From positions 242,009 through 306,008 of the forward strand of contig JAHEIL010000045.1 in assembly GCA_024639405.1 (NCBI GenBank): a stretch of 64,000 nt of DNA, given 5' to 3'. The stretch is from Crocinitomicaceae bacterium. Its GTDB lineage: Bacteria > Bacteroidota > Bacteroidia > Flavobacteriales_D > Crocinitomicaceae. The first letter of the stretch is position 1, and the number at the start of each line of letters is the position of its first letter. Position numbers and translations under genes: made by a program. Below, piece by piece: positions 55,353 through 63,684 of the stretch. Under the pieces are notes generated by a model. It worked only from the letters and a program-made list of their open reading frames with translations. It did no database searches and was not told the origin of the DNA.

Positions 55353-56062
55353 AGCAATTGCTTTTTATATAACTGAACTGTATTTTCCAAACCTAAATAC
55401 AACGCATCAGAAATCAAGGCGTGTCCGATCGATACTTCTGCCAAAAATGGAATGCATTCTTTAAAGTAACGAAGGTTTTCTAAGCTTAAATCATGTCCTG
55501 CATTGATGTCTAAGCCCAATTCTTTCGCGTAATTTGCAGCTGCAACATATGCTTTAATAGCCTTAACTGGATCTTTTGTATAATCTTCAGCATAAGGACC
55601 TGTATACAATTCAATGCGATCAACCCCAGATTTCGCTGCAAATTCTATGTTTTCTAAATTGGTGTCCACAAAAATAGATGAACGAATACCCAAAGCACGC
55701 AAATGCTGGTTCAAGTCGGTCAATAAATGCAAATTAGTTTTCGTATCCCATCCAGCATTAGAAGTTAAAACGTGCGGCGGATCAGGAACCATCGTAGCTT
55801 GAGCTGGACGAACGTCTGTAATAATTTTCATAAAACGATCGTCAGGATAACCTTCAATGTTGAATTCAGTAGTGACAACTTGACTCAAATCATACACATC
55901 TTGAGTAGTAATGTGACGCTCGTCTGGACGAGGATGAATGGTAATTCCATCTGCTCCAAAACGCTCACAATCAATTGCAACTTGAACAACATTGGGCATA
56001 TTTCCACCACGAGCATTGCGCATTGTAGCGATTTTATTGATATTGACACTTAATTTTGACAT
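55349..56062 (-). CDS. pdxJ: Pyridoxine 5'-phosphate synthase
   Basis: The protein (237 residues from ATG 56062) has [25 protein letters not shown] and [10 protein letters not shown], typical of PdxJ. It condenses 1-deoxyxylulose 5-phosphate with 3-amino-2-oxopropyl phosphate to give pyridoxine 5'-phosphate. The in-frame TTG at 56089 overlaps a promoter box and was rejected. The gene is divergent to the CBS gene, starting 70 bases away. Confidence 0.93.
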   Translation of the reverse strand: MSKLSVNINKIATMRNARGGNMPNVVQVAIDCERFGADGITIHPRPDERHITTQDVYDLSQVVTTEFNIEGYPDDRFMKIITDVRPAQATMVPDPPHVLTSNAGWDTKTNLHLLTDLNQHLRALGIRSSIFVDTNLENIEFAAKSGVDRIELYTGPYAEDYTKDPVKAIKAYVAAANYAKELGLDINAGHDLSLENLRYFKECIPFLAEVSIGHALISDALYLGLENTVQLYKKQLL

Positions 56063-56086
56063 ACAATGGTATAATTTTTGACACTG

Positions 56087-56128
56087 CAAAAGTACAAAGT
56101 TAGAAATGAAATTACTACTTTGGTAGCA
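56087..56128 (-). promoter_or_regulatory. Overlapping -7 boxes of pdxJ with -33 TTG
   Basis: TACTTTTG (56087-56094) and TAACTTTG (56095-56102) abut on the minus strand. A TTG at 56126-56128 is 23 bases from the second box and lies four bases before the ATG of the divergent CBS gene. Confidence 0.55.
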
Positions 56129-56131
56129 ACT

Positions 56132-56794
56132 ATGAGAGCATTAGCATTAATTACAGATGAAATTCCACCGTTAAAGCACACAGATTCAGGTGAAAAAGCA
56201 CTTCGTTGGATGGATGAATTCAAAGTTTCACATTTACCTGTCTTAAAAAACGACAATTTTGTAGGTGTGATTTCTGAAGCAGATTTATTGGATAAATTGG
56301 CCTTAGAAGAATCGCTGGATACGCTTTTTGATCATTTGCCACGACCTTATGTTCTAGAAACAGCGCACGTTTACGATGTGTTGAAAAGAATGGAAGAAAG
56401 TAAATTGAGTATCATGCCTGTTTTAGATTCGGAAGAAAAATACTTGGGTTGTACGTCAATTTTTCATTTATTGACAAGCTTTGCCAATACGGGAAGTATT
56501 AAGGAAACAGGTGGTATTATTGTATTGGAAATCAATGAGCACGATTATTCAATGGCACAAATCGCACAAATTGTTGAAAGTAACAATGCCCGCATTTTAA
56601 GCTCATACATTATGTCGTCGCCCGATTCTACAAAAATCGAAGTGACCTTGAAAATTAATCAATTAGAATTGAGTCGCATCATTCGCACGTTTGAACGGTA
56701 TGATTACATTGTCAAAGAAACGTTTCAAAAAGATGCCAGTGACAACGATATCCAAATCAGATTCGATTCTTTAATGAATTACTTGAATATTTAA
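56132..56794 (+). CDS. CBS-domain protein
   Basis: The protein (220 residues from ATG 56132) has two CBS domains (about residues 5-65 and 75-135: [22 protein letters not shown] and [22 protein letters not shown]) followed by an ACT-like region ([23 protein letters not shown]). CBS pairs sense adenosine nucleotides. Similar proteins stand beside nadK and pdxJ in many Bacteroidota; the function is unknown. nadK begins one base after its stop. Confidence 0.82.
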   Translation: MRALALITDEIPPLKHTDSGEKALRWMDEFKVSHLPVLKNDNFVGVISEADLLDKLALEESLDTLFDHLPRPYVLETAHVYDVLKRMEESKLSIMPVLDSEEKYLGCTSIFHLLTSFANTGSIKETGGIIVLEINEHDYSMAQIAQIVESNNARILSSYIMSSPDSTKIEVTLKINQLELSRIIRTFERYDYIVKETFQKDASDNDIQIRFDSLMNYLNI

Positions 56795-56795
56795 T

Positions 56796-57674
56796 ATGAA
56801 CGTTGCAATCTATAGCCAAAAGGTAAACCGCCAAAACCTGCCTTATTTTAAAGAAATCATCGATATCTTTAATGATTTTGGCTGGAATCCTGTTGTTGAA
56901 AAAGAACTGAAGGAACAATTGGTTGCCAAAATGGATTTATCAGAAAAAACAGATGAATTTTCTTCGCATAAAGATTTTCATGCTGGAATTGATTTAACCA
57001 TGAGCATTGGTGGAGATGGTACATTTATCAAATCTGTCGGGTTTATTCGCGATTCTGGCGTACCCATTTTAGGTATCAATACTGGAAGATTAGGATTTTT
57101 AGCCAATATCTCTAAAGATCAAATCCAGCAAACAATGGATCAAGTAAAAGCTAAAAATTACGAGTTCCAAAAACGTTCTTTACTACGTATTCAAACAGAA
57201 GAAAATATTTTTGGGGAAGACAATTTTGCCTTGAATGAATTGACACTTCAAAAAAAGGATACAGCATCCATGATTACAGTTCATGCTTCTTTAGATAACA
57301 AATATTTGAATTCTTATTGGGCTGACGGATTGATTGTTTCCACACCAACAGGATCAACTGCCTATAGTTTAAGTTGTGGAGGGCCAATTATCACACCTGG
57401 TTGTCAAGTACACATTTTAACTCCCATAGCTCCGCATAACTTAAATGTACGACCAGTGGTAGTGCCTGATCACATGCCAATTAAATTAAAAATCGAAGGA
57501 CGTGACAGAAAATGTTTGATGAGTTTGGATGGTGTTTCAAAAAATATTCGTCAAGATGAAGAAATTATTGTTACAAAAGCAGAATTTATGATTAATGTCG
57601 TTAAATTTGAAAGCAATAATTTCTTGGATACGATTCGCAATAAAATGATGTGGGGAATTGATGCAAGGAATTAA
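56796..57674 (+). CDS. nadK: NAD kinase
   Basis: The 292-residue protein has GGDGTFIKSV (G72 onwards), NELTLQKKDTASM and STPTGSTAYSLSCGGPII with the second glycine-rich block. It phosphorylates NAD to NADP. It is co-transcribed with the CBS gene, with one base between. In relatives the next genes are often DUF6089, uppS and bamA; here an immunophilin gene follows instead. Confidence 0.93.
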   Translation: MNVAIYSQKVNRQNLPYFKEIIDIFNDFGWNPVVEKELKEQLVAKMDLSEKTDEFSSHKDFHAGIDLTMSIGGDGTFIKSVGFIRDSGVPILGINTGRLGFLANISKDQIQQTMDQVKAKNYEFQKRSLLRIQTEENIFGEDNFALNELTLQKKDTASMITVHASLDNKYLNSYWADGLIVSTPTGSTAYSLSCGGPIITPGCQVHILTPIAPHNLNVRPVVVPDHMPIKLKIEGRDRKCLMSLDGVSKNIRQDEEIIVTKAEFMINVVKFESNNFLDTIRNKMMWGIDARN

Positions 57675-57730
57675 TTAATGTAGCAATTGATTAATGGAAC
57701 AATTTAATAATTAAACAAATACCAATAGAT

Positions 57731-58837
57731 ATGAAAAATAAGTTTTTACTCATCATGACAGTTTTAAGCTCGGCGTTTTCATTTGCTCAAGCGACTAAAG
57801 CTGATTTAACTCCAGGGATTTATGCAGAATTCAATACCAACAAAGGAGTAATTATTTGTGCACTTGAATACCAAAAAACACCAATGACAGTTGGAAATTT
57901 TGTTGGTTTAGCAGAAGGAACATTAAACATCATGGATACAGTTAAACGTTTGAAACCGTTTTACAATGGTTTGAAATTTCACCGAGTTATTGCTGATTTT
58001 ATGATTCAAGGTGGTTGTCCACAAGGAACAGGAATGGGAAATCCAGGATACAAATTTAGCGATGAGATTGTAGCTGACTTACGTCACTCAGGACCTGGAA
58101 TTTTATCTATGGCGAATTCTGGACCTGCAACAAACGGTAGTCAATTCTTTATCACGCACAAAGAAACTCCTTGGTTGGACGGAAAACACACTGTTTTTGG
58201 TCATGTTGTAATTGGTCAAGATGTCGTAAACGCAATCGCTCAAAATGATGTGCTTAACACACTTACGATTTTACGTATTGGTGATGAAGCAAAAAAATGG
58301 GACGGTAACAAAGCGTTCAATGCTGTTTACAACCGTCAAAGAGAAGCTGAATTAGCGCAAGCTGAAGCAATGAAAAAAATTGCTGGAATGAGCACGGATG
58401 AATACAAAAAATACATGTTCAACGAAATCAAGAAAACAAATCCAACAGCTAAAATGTCTGCTTCTGGCTTAGTGTATGTGATTGAAAACGAAGGAGAAAA
58501 AACAAAACCTGTAAAAGGAGATAAAATGTCGGTTCACTTCAAAGGTACGTTTAGAGCAGATGGAAAACAATTTGATTCATCATACGATCGCAACCAACCA
58601 ATGGATTTCACCTACATCGATAACAAAATGATTCCAGGATTTGAAGAAGGTTTGGCATTATTAGGAAAAGGTGGAAAAGGGAAAATCGTTATTCCATATT
58701 TCTCAGCTTATGGAAAAGATGGACGACCAGGAGCGATTCCTCCATACTCAGATTTAGTATTCGACTTAGAAATCATCAACATTGAAAAACAAGCTGCTCA
58801 CGATCACGATCATTCAGATCCAAATCACAAGCACTAA
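57731..58837 (+). CDS. Dual-family immunophilin: cyclophilin-FKBP fusion
   Basis: The 368-residue protein has a signal peptide, a cyclophilin domain (about residues 28-190: [48 protein letters not shown] in parts) and a C-terminal FKBP domain (about residues 240-350: [34 protein letters not shown]). It ends in a His-rich tail ([12 protein letters not shown]). Both domains are peptidyl-prolyl isomerases, so this looks like a periplasmic folding catalyst of the FCBP kind reported from Flavobacterium. Confidence 0.92.
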   Translation: MKNKFLLIMTVLSSAFSFAQATKADLTPGIYAEFNTNKGVIICALEYQKTPMTVGNFVGLAEGTLNIMDTVKRLKPFYNGLKFHRVIADFMIQGGCPQGTGMGNPGYKFSDEIVADLRHSGPGILSMANSGPATNGSQFFITHKETPWLDGKHTVFGHVVIGQDVVNAIAQNDVLNTLTILRIGDEAKKWDGNKAFNAVYNRQREAELAQAEAMKKIAGMSTDEYKKYMFNEIKKTNPTAKMSASGLVYVIENEGEKTKPVKGDKMSVHFKGTFRADGKQFDSSYDRNQPMDFTYIDNKMIPGFEEGLALLGKGGKGKIVIPYFSAYGKDGRPGAIPPYSDLVFDLEIINIEKQAAHDHDHSDPNHKH

Positions 58838-58853
58838 AAAATAAATTGAAAAG

Positions 58854-58882
58854 AAAGGCTGTCAGAAATGATGGCCTTTTTT
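58854..58882 (+). terminator. Bidirectional terminator with GAAA loop after the immunophilin gene
   Basis: An 11-bp stem AAAGGCTGTCA/TGATGGCCTTT (two G-T wobbles) around a GAAA loop, with six T downstream on the plus strand and a T-rich stretch on the minus strand. The convergent DUF6089-like stop codon lies in the T run. Confidence 0.8.
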
Positions 58883-59696
58883 ATTGGTAGAAACACGTAT
58901 GTTGCTTACCCAATTTGAACGCAATTCCTAAACCAAAGAATGCATACCAATCTGATGTGGTTGTGGAACCTCTGTACCCATTAACAGAACCATCTAAACT
59001 ACGATTCGAAAGCGCTGCAGCCAAACTTCCACTTTCATTGGCAATTAAAGCAGGATCTATGTAAGTATTACTTCCCACGTCATCGATGTAATCAGTAAAT
59101 GTTTTACGAAAACCATATTCGATGTTAATAGATGCTGATTTACCCAATGACAATTTAAAACCAACACCCAATGGAATACTCAATTGCGTTAAATAATAGC
59201 GCGATTCACTGGTCAATGTTGTTCCTTGCCCCTCTGTTCCCAATGCTTGCAATTCAATCGTTTGTCCGTTGTATTGGGTTGTTGGATTCATACGAAACAA
59301 ACCAATTTGAGCCAACAAATAAGCTGTTCCTCTGTACCTCGGATTACCCAATTGAAATGGAAAATAATTCACTTCTAAGCCAGCAGCACCTTCAACAATA
59401 GAAGAACTAAAATTTAGGTTTCTATTTTTCAACAGTTCATTGCTGGCATCTGCATCGCTCGCAGTAACTGAACCTGCGACAACATTGGCACGAAAACTAA
59501 TACGCGGATTTATGGTATAACGGTAAAAAATACTTCCTGCAACTTGAGTATTATAAAAATGTTGGAATTGATTTAAATCGCCAATGTAATACATTCCTCC
59601 TGCCATTACACCTAATTCTGAACGCGAACGAAAATTATCCGTTTGACTCAACAGGTAAAATGGAACAACAAGAACAGCAACGAGCAATAAACGCAT
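58881..59696 (-). CDS. DUF6089-like outer-membrane beta-barrel protein
   Basis: The 271-residue protein has a signal peptide ending at LLSQ and beta-barrel-like strands. These include SELGVMAGGMYYIGDLN, GAAGLEVNYFPFQLG, LSIPLGVGFKLSLGKSASINIEYGFRKTFTDYIDDV (in parts) and WYAFFGLGIAFKL. The patterns GDL, PFGVGFK-like and FTDYxDDV match the DUF6089 family, which in Flavobacteriia lies near nadK and bamA. The function is unknown. Here it is convergent to the immunophilin gene, sharing a terminator. Confidence 0.8.
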   Translation of the reverse strand: MRLLLVAVLVVPFYLLSQTDNFRSRSELGVMAGGMYYIGDLNQFQHFYNTQVAGSIFYRYTINPRISFRANVVAGSVTASDADASNELLKNRNLNFSSSIVEGAAGLEVNYFPFQLGNPRYRGTAYLLAQIGLFRMNPTTQYNGQTIELQALGTEGQGTTLTSESRYYLTQLSIPLGVGFKLSLGKSASINIEYGFRKTFTDYIDDVGSNTYIDPALIANESGSLAAALSNRSLDGSVNGYRGSTTTSDWYAFFGLGIAFKLGKQHTCFYQ

Positions 59697-59817
59697 GATT
59701 TTTATTTTGATAACGCCAAATTAAGAAGAAAATTACAAATCTAATTAGGAAGTATCAATTTTGTACAAATTGTTACCTTTTCCATGCAAAAAATAAAGAA
59801 GAAGTTTTGAAAAAGAA

Positions 59818-60189
59818 TTATTTCAAATTGCTAATGAAACGCTCTAAATTAACGTTAGCAACCAATGAATCTGCACCAACGATCAACACTTTTTTGCAGC
59901 TATTGCGTTCCAACCACAAATCTAAGTTTGAAACACCAACCATCAACGTACCGTTGATATCAATCTTGTGAACTGGTTTTTGATTGTTATCGAATAGAGC
60001 TCTGATTTCAACTGTTTCACGGTCTAATTCTTGATTTTCATTGAAAATAACCAACCCATCAATGCCTTCATCTGGATTTTCAGATTTGTCATTGAATTCA
60101 GCCAATTCGAAATTACGATCGGTAGCCCATGCTTGAAGTGCATTCGAGAATTTTGAATTTCCTTTTAGGAAGATGGTGTTAAGTTTCAT
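59818..60189 (-). CDS. Small conserved protein of unknown function
   Basis: The protein (123 residues from ATG 60189) has no signal peptide and no domain I recognise. Its features are an acidic middle (NDKSENPDEGIDGLVIFNENQELDRE) and a C-terminal block SCKKVLIVGADSLVANVNLERFISNL. An exact promoter box lies at 60224-60231. The longer frame from 60246 would start upstream of that box and was rejected. Confidence 0.6.
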   Translation of the reverse strand: MKLNTIFLKGNSKFSNALQAWATDRNFELAEFNDKSENPDEGIDGLVIFNENQELDRETVEIRALFDNNQKPVHKIDINGTLMVGVSNLDLWLERNSCKKVLIVGADSLVANVNLERFISNLK

Positions 60190-60223
60190 TGAAAAATGTA
60201 AGTCTATTCTTAATTTTGAGTTG

Positions 60224-60231
60224 CAAAAATA
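60224..60231 (-). promoter_or_regulatory. -7 box TATTTTTG of the 123-residue gene
   Basis: An exact TAnnTTTG match on the minus strand, 34 bases before ATG 60189. No -33 TTG at the usual distance. Confidence 0.4.
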
Positions 60232-60409
60232 CACAATTCTTAACAATAATGGACTAAATTTTTAATTTTTTATCGTTTTTTTTCAATAAAAAATATCAGT
60301 TTTTATGAAATCTGAAAACTTGCTGAAAATGAAATTATTAGTTGATGATTTCCACTTGAAAAGACACCCGTTTTTCAACCAACAAAATAAGAATTTTATT
60401 TAACCGAAC

Positions 60410-60823
60410 TTAAAAACTACGTTCTACAAACAATTTAAAGTTGGTTAAGATCTGTTGCCATCCTTGTCGCTGTAATTCAATTGGATTCACTGCTTCAGGC
60501 TCAAAAACTTCCACCACTTTCGTTTGATCGCCAATTGCTTCAAAAGAAACATTTACGCTGCGACCATCTTCTAAGAAATAAACCATGGATTGGTGTTCTT
60601 CAATCTGATCGTAAACACCAATTAAATTGAACCCAAATGAACCATCTTTTGCTTCCATACGGTAGTTGAAACTTCCGCCAACTTGAAAATCATTGATAGC
60701 AAGTGGGGTGTGCCAATCATCTGATGCTTGGTTCCATTGTTGAATAGAATCTGGAGTAATAAAATGATTCCAAACAGCTGCAACAGGGGCGTCAATTAGA
60801 ACTTCAATAGTGATCATATCCAT
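60410..60823 (-). CDS. SRPBCC/AHSA1-like protein
   Basis: The 137-residue protein has the AHSA1 pattern: EVLIDAPVAAVWNHFITPDSIQQWNQASDDWHTP and FNYRMEAKDGSFGFNLIGVYDQIE (in parts), ending with RQGWQQILTNFKLFVE. It is a Hsp90-activator-like or lipid-binding START fold of unknown ligand. It begins one base after the arginine decarboxylase-like stop and is probably co-transcribed with it. A second ATG lies six bases downstream. Confidence 0.8.
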   Translation of the reverse strand: MDMITIEVLIDAPVAAVWNHFITPDSIQQWNQASDDWHTPLAINDFQVGGSFNYRMEAKDGSFGFNLIGVYDQIEEHQSMVYFLEDGRSVNVSFEAIGDQTKVVEVFEPEAVNPIELQRQGWQQILTNFKLFVERSF

Positions 60824-60824
60824 C

Positions 60825-62225
60825 TTAATATCCTAAAATACGTAAGTAATCATTCGCTGTTTGTTCTTCGCTAAACAATTTCGTTTGCAATTTTCCGTTT
60901 TCATCACGTTGAATCAAAATGTGTTTTGGTTCAGGAATTAAACAGTGTTTCAAGCCACCAAAACCTCCAATTGTTTCTTGGTAAGCTCCTGTGTTGAAGA
61001 ATCCTAAATACAATTTTTTGTTACGGTCGTATTTCGGTAAATAAATGGCATTCGAATGTTGCTCAGAATTGTAATAGTCATCGCTATCGCAAGTTAAACC
61101 GCCCAATAATACACGCTCATAATCGTCGTTCCATCGGTTGATTGGCAACATAATAAAACGTTGGTTAATTGCCCACGTATCCGGTAAGTTGGTCATGAAA
61201 GAAGAATCAATCATGTTCCATTTCTCACGGTCGTTTTGTTGTTTTTGATGCAATACGCTGAAAATAGCGCCGCCACTTTCTCCAACTGTAAATGAACCGA
61301 ATTCTGTAAAAATATTTGGCTCAGGAATATCGTTGTCGTTACACACGCGTTGCACTTGCGTTAAAATCTCACGAACCATATAGGCGTAATCAAAATCAAA
61401 CGCCAACGATTTCTTAATTGGGAATCCACCACCAATGTTCAATGAATCCAACGAAGGACACACTTTTTTCAAATCTGAGTAAATACGCAAACACTTCGTT
61501 AACTCATTCCAATAATACGATGTATCGTTGATACCTGTATTTATAAAGAAATGCAACATTTTTACTTCTACCCGAGGATTGTCTTTCAACATCGCTTTGT
61601 AGAAGGGGACAATCTCACGGTAACGAATACCTAAACGCGAAGTATAAAACTCAAATTTAGGTTCTTCTTCAGAGGCTATTCGGATTCCAATTTTAATGTT
61701 TTTATCCGTTTTAGCTAAAATATCTTGTAATTCTTGTGTATTGTCAACTACAGGAACAACATTTAAGTTTCCATCGTTGATCAATGAAGCAATGTTATCA
61801 ATGTATTGTTGCGGTTTAAAACCGTTACAGATGACGTATTTACCATCTGGTAATTTACCAGAATTGTACAAATTGCGTACGATGTCAATATCAAATGCCG
61901 AAGAAGTTTCGATGTGAACATCGTTTTTCAACACCTCATCCAACACAAAAGAAAAATGGTTACTTTTTGTACAGTACGAGTAATAGTAATTCCCTGAATA
62001 CCCTAAATTGCTGATTGCCTCACGGAACCAACCTTTCGCACGTTGGATGTTGTTAGAAATCTGAGGCAAATAATTGAATTTCAATGGCGTACCATACTCT
62101 TCAATCAAGCGCATCAAATCAATACCGTGAAAAAACAAGTTATCTTCTCGTAAATGAAATTCATTTTGTGGAAAATCAAATGTTTGGTCAATCAAGTCAA
62201 AATACTTCGTTCTCATGCTTTTCAT
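60825..62225 (-). CDS. Arginine decarboxylase-like alanine-racemase-fold enzyme
   Basis: The 466-residue protein has a PLP-binding lysine in SYCTKSNHFSF (K87), ICNGFKP and the SLNIGGGFPIK glycine-rich block, matching the fold type III decarboxylases found in Flavobacteriia as arginine decarboxylases. It would make agmatine for polyamines. A carboxynorspermidine or diaminopimelate decarboxylase is less likely given length and motifs. It precedes the SRPBCC gene by one base and follows the ArsC-like gene at 15 bases. Confidence 0.8.
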   Translation of the reverse strand: MKSMRTKYFDLIDQTFDFPQNEFHLREDNLFFHGIDLMRLIEEYGTPLKFNYLPQISNNIQRAKGWFREAISNLGYSGNYYYSYCTKSNHFSFVLDEVLKNDVHIETSSAFDIDIVRNLYNSGKLPDGKYVICNGFKPQQYIDNIASLINDGNLNVVPVVDNTQELQDILAKTDKNIKIGIRIASEEEPKFEFYTSRLGIRYREIVPFYKAMLKDNPRVEVKMLHFFINTGINDTSYYWNELTKCLRIYSDLKKVCPSLDSLNIGGGFPIKKSLAFDFDYAYMVREILTQVQRVCNDNDIPEPNIFTEFGSFTVGESGGAIFSVLHQKQQNDREKWNMIDSSFMTNLPDTWAINQRFIMLPINRWNDDYERVLLGGLTCDSDDYYNSEQHSNAIYLPKYDRNKKLYLGFFNTGAYQETIGGFGGLKHCLIPEPKHILIQRDENGKLQTKLFSEEQTANDYLRILGY

Positions 62226-62240
62226 TGGGATTTTACTCCC

Positions 62241-62621
62241 TTATTTTGTGTTATCAATTGTTGGAAGCAGTTCTAAAATACGTTCCGTTGGACGCGCAAC
62301 AACTGCTTTGCCCCCTACTACTACGATAGGACGCTCAATAAGTTTCGGAAATTGCAACATTGCTGCAATCCATTCGTCGTTGGACAACGTTTTTCCCTTA
62401 AAATGGAGCTTGTATTCTTCCTCACCTTTACGAATCAATGCTTCAGGTGCAATGTTTAATTTATCAATGATTGCTTCTAATTCAGCCTTACTTGGTAAAT
62501 CTTTCAAGTATTCTACCACGGTATAATTTACCTTACGTTCACTTAAAAAATCCAATGCACAACGGCTTTTTGAGCAGCGTGGATTGTGGTAAACAAGTAC
62601 TTCCTGATTCATCTGTTCCAT
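62241..62621 (-). CDS. ArsC/Spx-family arsenate reductase-like protein
   Basis: The 126-residue protein has the glutaredoxin-linked ArsC signature VYHNPRCSKSRCAL (Cys16) and ERPIVVVGGKAVVARPTERILELLP. It would reduce arsenate to arsenite with glutathione/glutaredoxin, or act as an Spx/YffB-type oxidoreductase. No ars operon or arsenite pump is nearby, so a stress or general thiol role is possible. The start is ATG 62621 or ATG 62612; the promoter box at 62631-62638 fits both. Confidence 0.85.
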   Translation of the reverse strand: MEQMNQEVLVYHNPRCSKSRCALDFLSERKVNYTVVEYLKDLPSKAELEAIIDKLNIAPEALIRKGEEEYKLHFKGKTLSNDEWIAAMLQFPKLIERPIVVVGGKAVVARPTERILELLPTIDNTK

Positions 62622-62630
62622 TTAAGGCAG

Positions 62631-62638
62631 CAAAGGTA
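62631..62638 (-). promoter_or_regulatory. -7 box TACCTTTG of the arsC-like operon
   Basis: An exact TAnnTTTG match on the minus strand, ending nine bases before ATG 62621 and 18 before ATG 62612. Confidence 0.5.
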
Positions 62639-62746
62639 GTAGAAATGAAGGGAAATATTTAAAAAAAATGCAGTGTTTTTAGTTGGAATAATACATTCAT
62701 TGGTTTTTTTAATTAGTTAGTTGTATTCTTTAATTAAAAATGTAAA

Positions 62747-62754
62747 TATATTTG
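62747..62754 (+). promoter_or_regulatory. -7 box TATATTTG of the secreted-protein gene
   Basis: An exact TAnnTTTG match, 40 bases before ATG 62795, with a TTG at 62721-62723 lying 23 bases upstream. Confidence 0.55.
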
Positions 62755-62794
62755 AAGTGTAAGTGTATGATCATCCATCGAAAATAAAACAATA

Positions 62795-63574
62795 ATGAAT
62801 TCCCTTAAATATTTTGCAACTTTTTGCTTATTGATATTTTGTAACTGTAGCTTTTTTGGTCAAATTAGCTACACCGACATTCCTGATGCGACTCCAAATG
62901 TTACTTTCCCGTTGGATTTGAACAATGATTCGATTGATGATTTTATTATTCAGATGGGTGCAACAGATAAAATTGTTTGTTTTCCACAAAATGACAATGC
63001 CTATGCGGGCGAATTCAATGGCGCTAATTATTTTCCTTGGGCTTTAACTTCAAATACTATTATTTGCGACACGCTTTCTTCGTGGTATGGTGCTGTTAAT
63101 CCTGGGTTTTTAGCATTTAGTTCAAGTGTAGGAAACTGGTTAGGGCAAACAGATAAATATTTAGCCTTAAAATTGAATGTAGGAACAAATACATATTATG
63201 GCTGGGTAAGATTGGATGTTGTAACAACTGCAACTTCTTTTACTGTAAAAGATTATGCCTATGAAAGCACGCCTAATGCCTGCATTTTGACGGGACAAAC
63301 TCCATTAGGAATTACAGAAAACATTGTCGGAAACTATCTTATAATTGCTCCCAATCCTTTCAACACATTTACAAAAATTCAGTCAACGGGTCATTTCAAC
63401 AATGGAATCCTGAGAATATACAACGCCTTCGGAGAGACTATTCAACGAGTTGAAAATTATACGGGAGACACAATTATTTTGTCCCGTGACAACCTTCTTA
63501 GTGGAGTTTATTTTGTTCAATTAACATCTGAAACCAAGACTTTAGACGTTGAGAAATTGATTATAATTGATTAA
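62795..63574 (+). CDS. Secreted protein with type IX sorting domain
   Basis: The 259-residue protein has a signal peptide (NSLKYFATFCLLIFCNCSFFGQ in parts), a body rich in beta-strand segments with GWVRLDVVTTATSFTVKDYAYE, and a type A C-terminal sorting domain: IIAPNPFNTFTKIQ, LRIYNAFGETI, LSGVYFVQL and VEKLIIID. It is exported by the type IX system and no catalytic motif is visible. An exact promoter box and -33 TTG lie upstream. Confidence 0.82.
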   Translation: MNSLKYFATFCLLIFCNCSFFGQISYTDIPDATPNVTFPLDLNNDSIDDFIIQMGATDKIVCFPQNDNAYAGEFNGANYFPWALTSNTIICDTLSSWYGAVNPGFLAFSSSVGNWLGQTDKYLALKLNVGTNTYYGWVRLDVVTTATSFTVKDYAYESTPNACILTGQTPLGITENIVGNYLIIAPNPFNTFTKIQSTGHFNNGILRIYNAFGETIQRVENYTGDTIILSRDNLLSGVYFVQLTSETKTLDVEKLIIID

Positions 63575-63647
63575 TCAGAAAGTAAACGATCATAAAATGC
63601 ACAAGCTGATTTTTCAATAAAAGGGTCTAATAACCATTTTTGAATGA

Positions 63648-63655
63648 TATCTTTG
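63648..63655 (+). promoter_or_regulatory. -7 box TATCTTTG of the glycosyltransferase gene
   Basis: An exact TAnnTTTG match, 29 bases before ATG 63685. No -33 TTG at the usual distance. Confidence 0.45.
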
Positions 63656-63684
63656 TGTCAAAATCAAAAGTGCACAAAAAAAGT

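Noticed and set aside
60305..60403. 32-codon plus-strand frame (MKSENLLKMK...) in the 220-base gap between the 123-residue gene and the SRPBCC gene
   Set aside because: It sits between two minus-strand genes, has no promoter box, no recognised domain and ordinary AT-rich composition, so it is probably chance. The gap otherwise shows only the promoter box at 60224-60231.
62227..62240. Small inverted repeat GGGA/TCCC between the arsC-like and decarboxylase genes
   Set aside because: The stem is only four base pairs with a six-base loop and no T run, so a terminator or attenuator is not supported.
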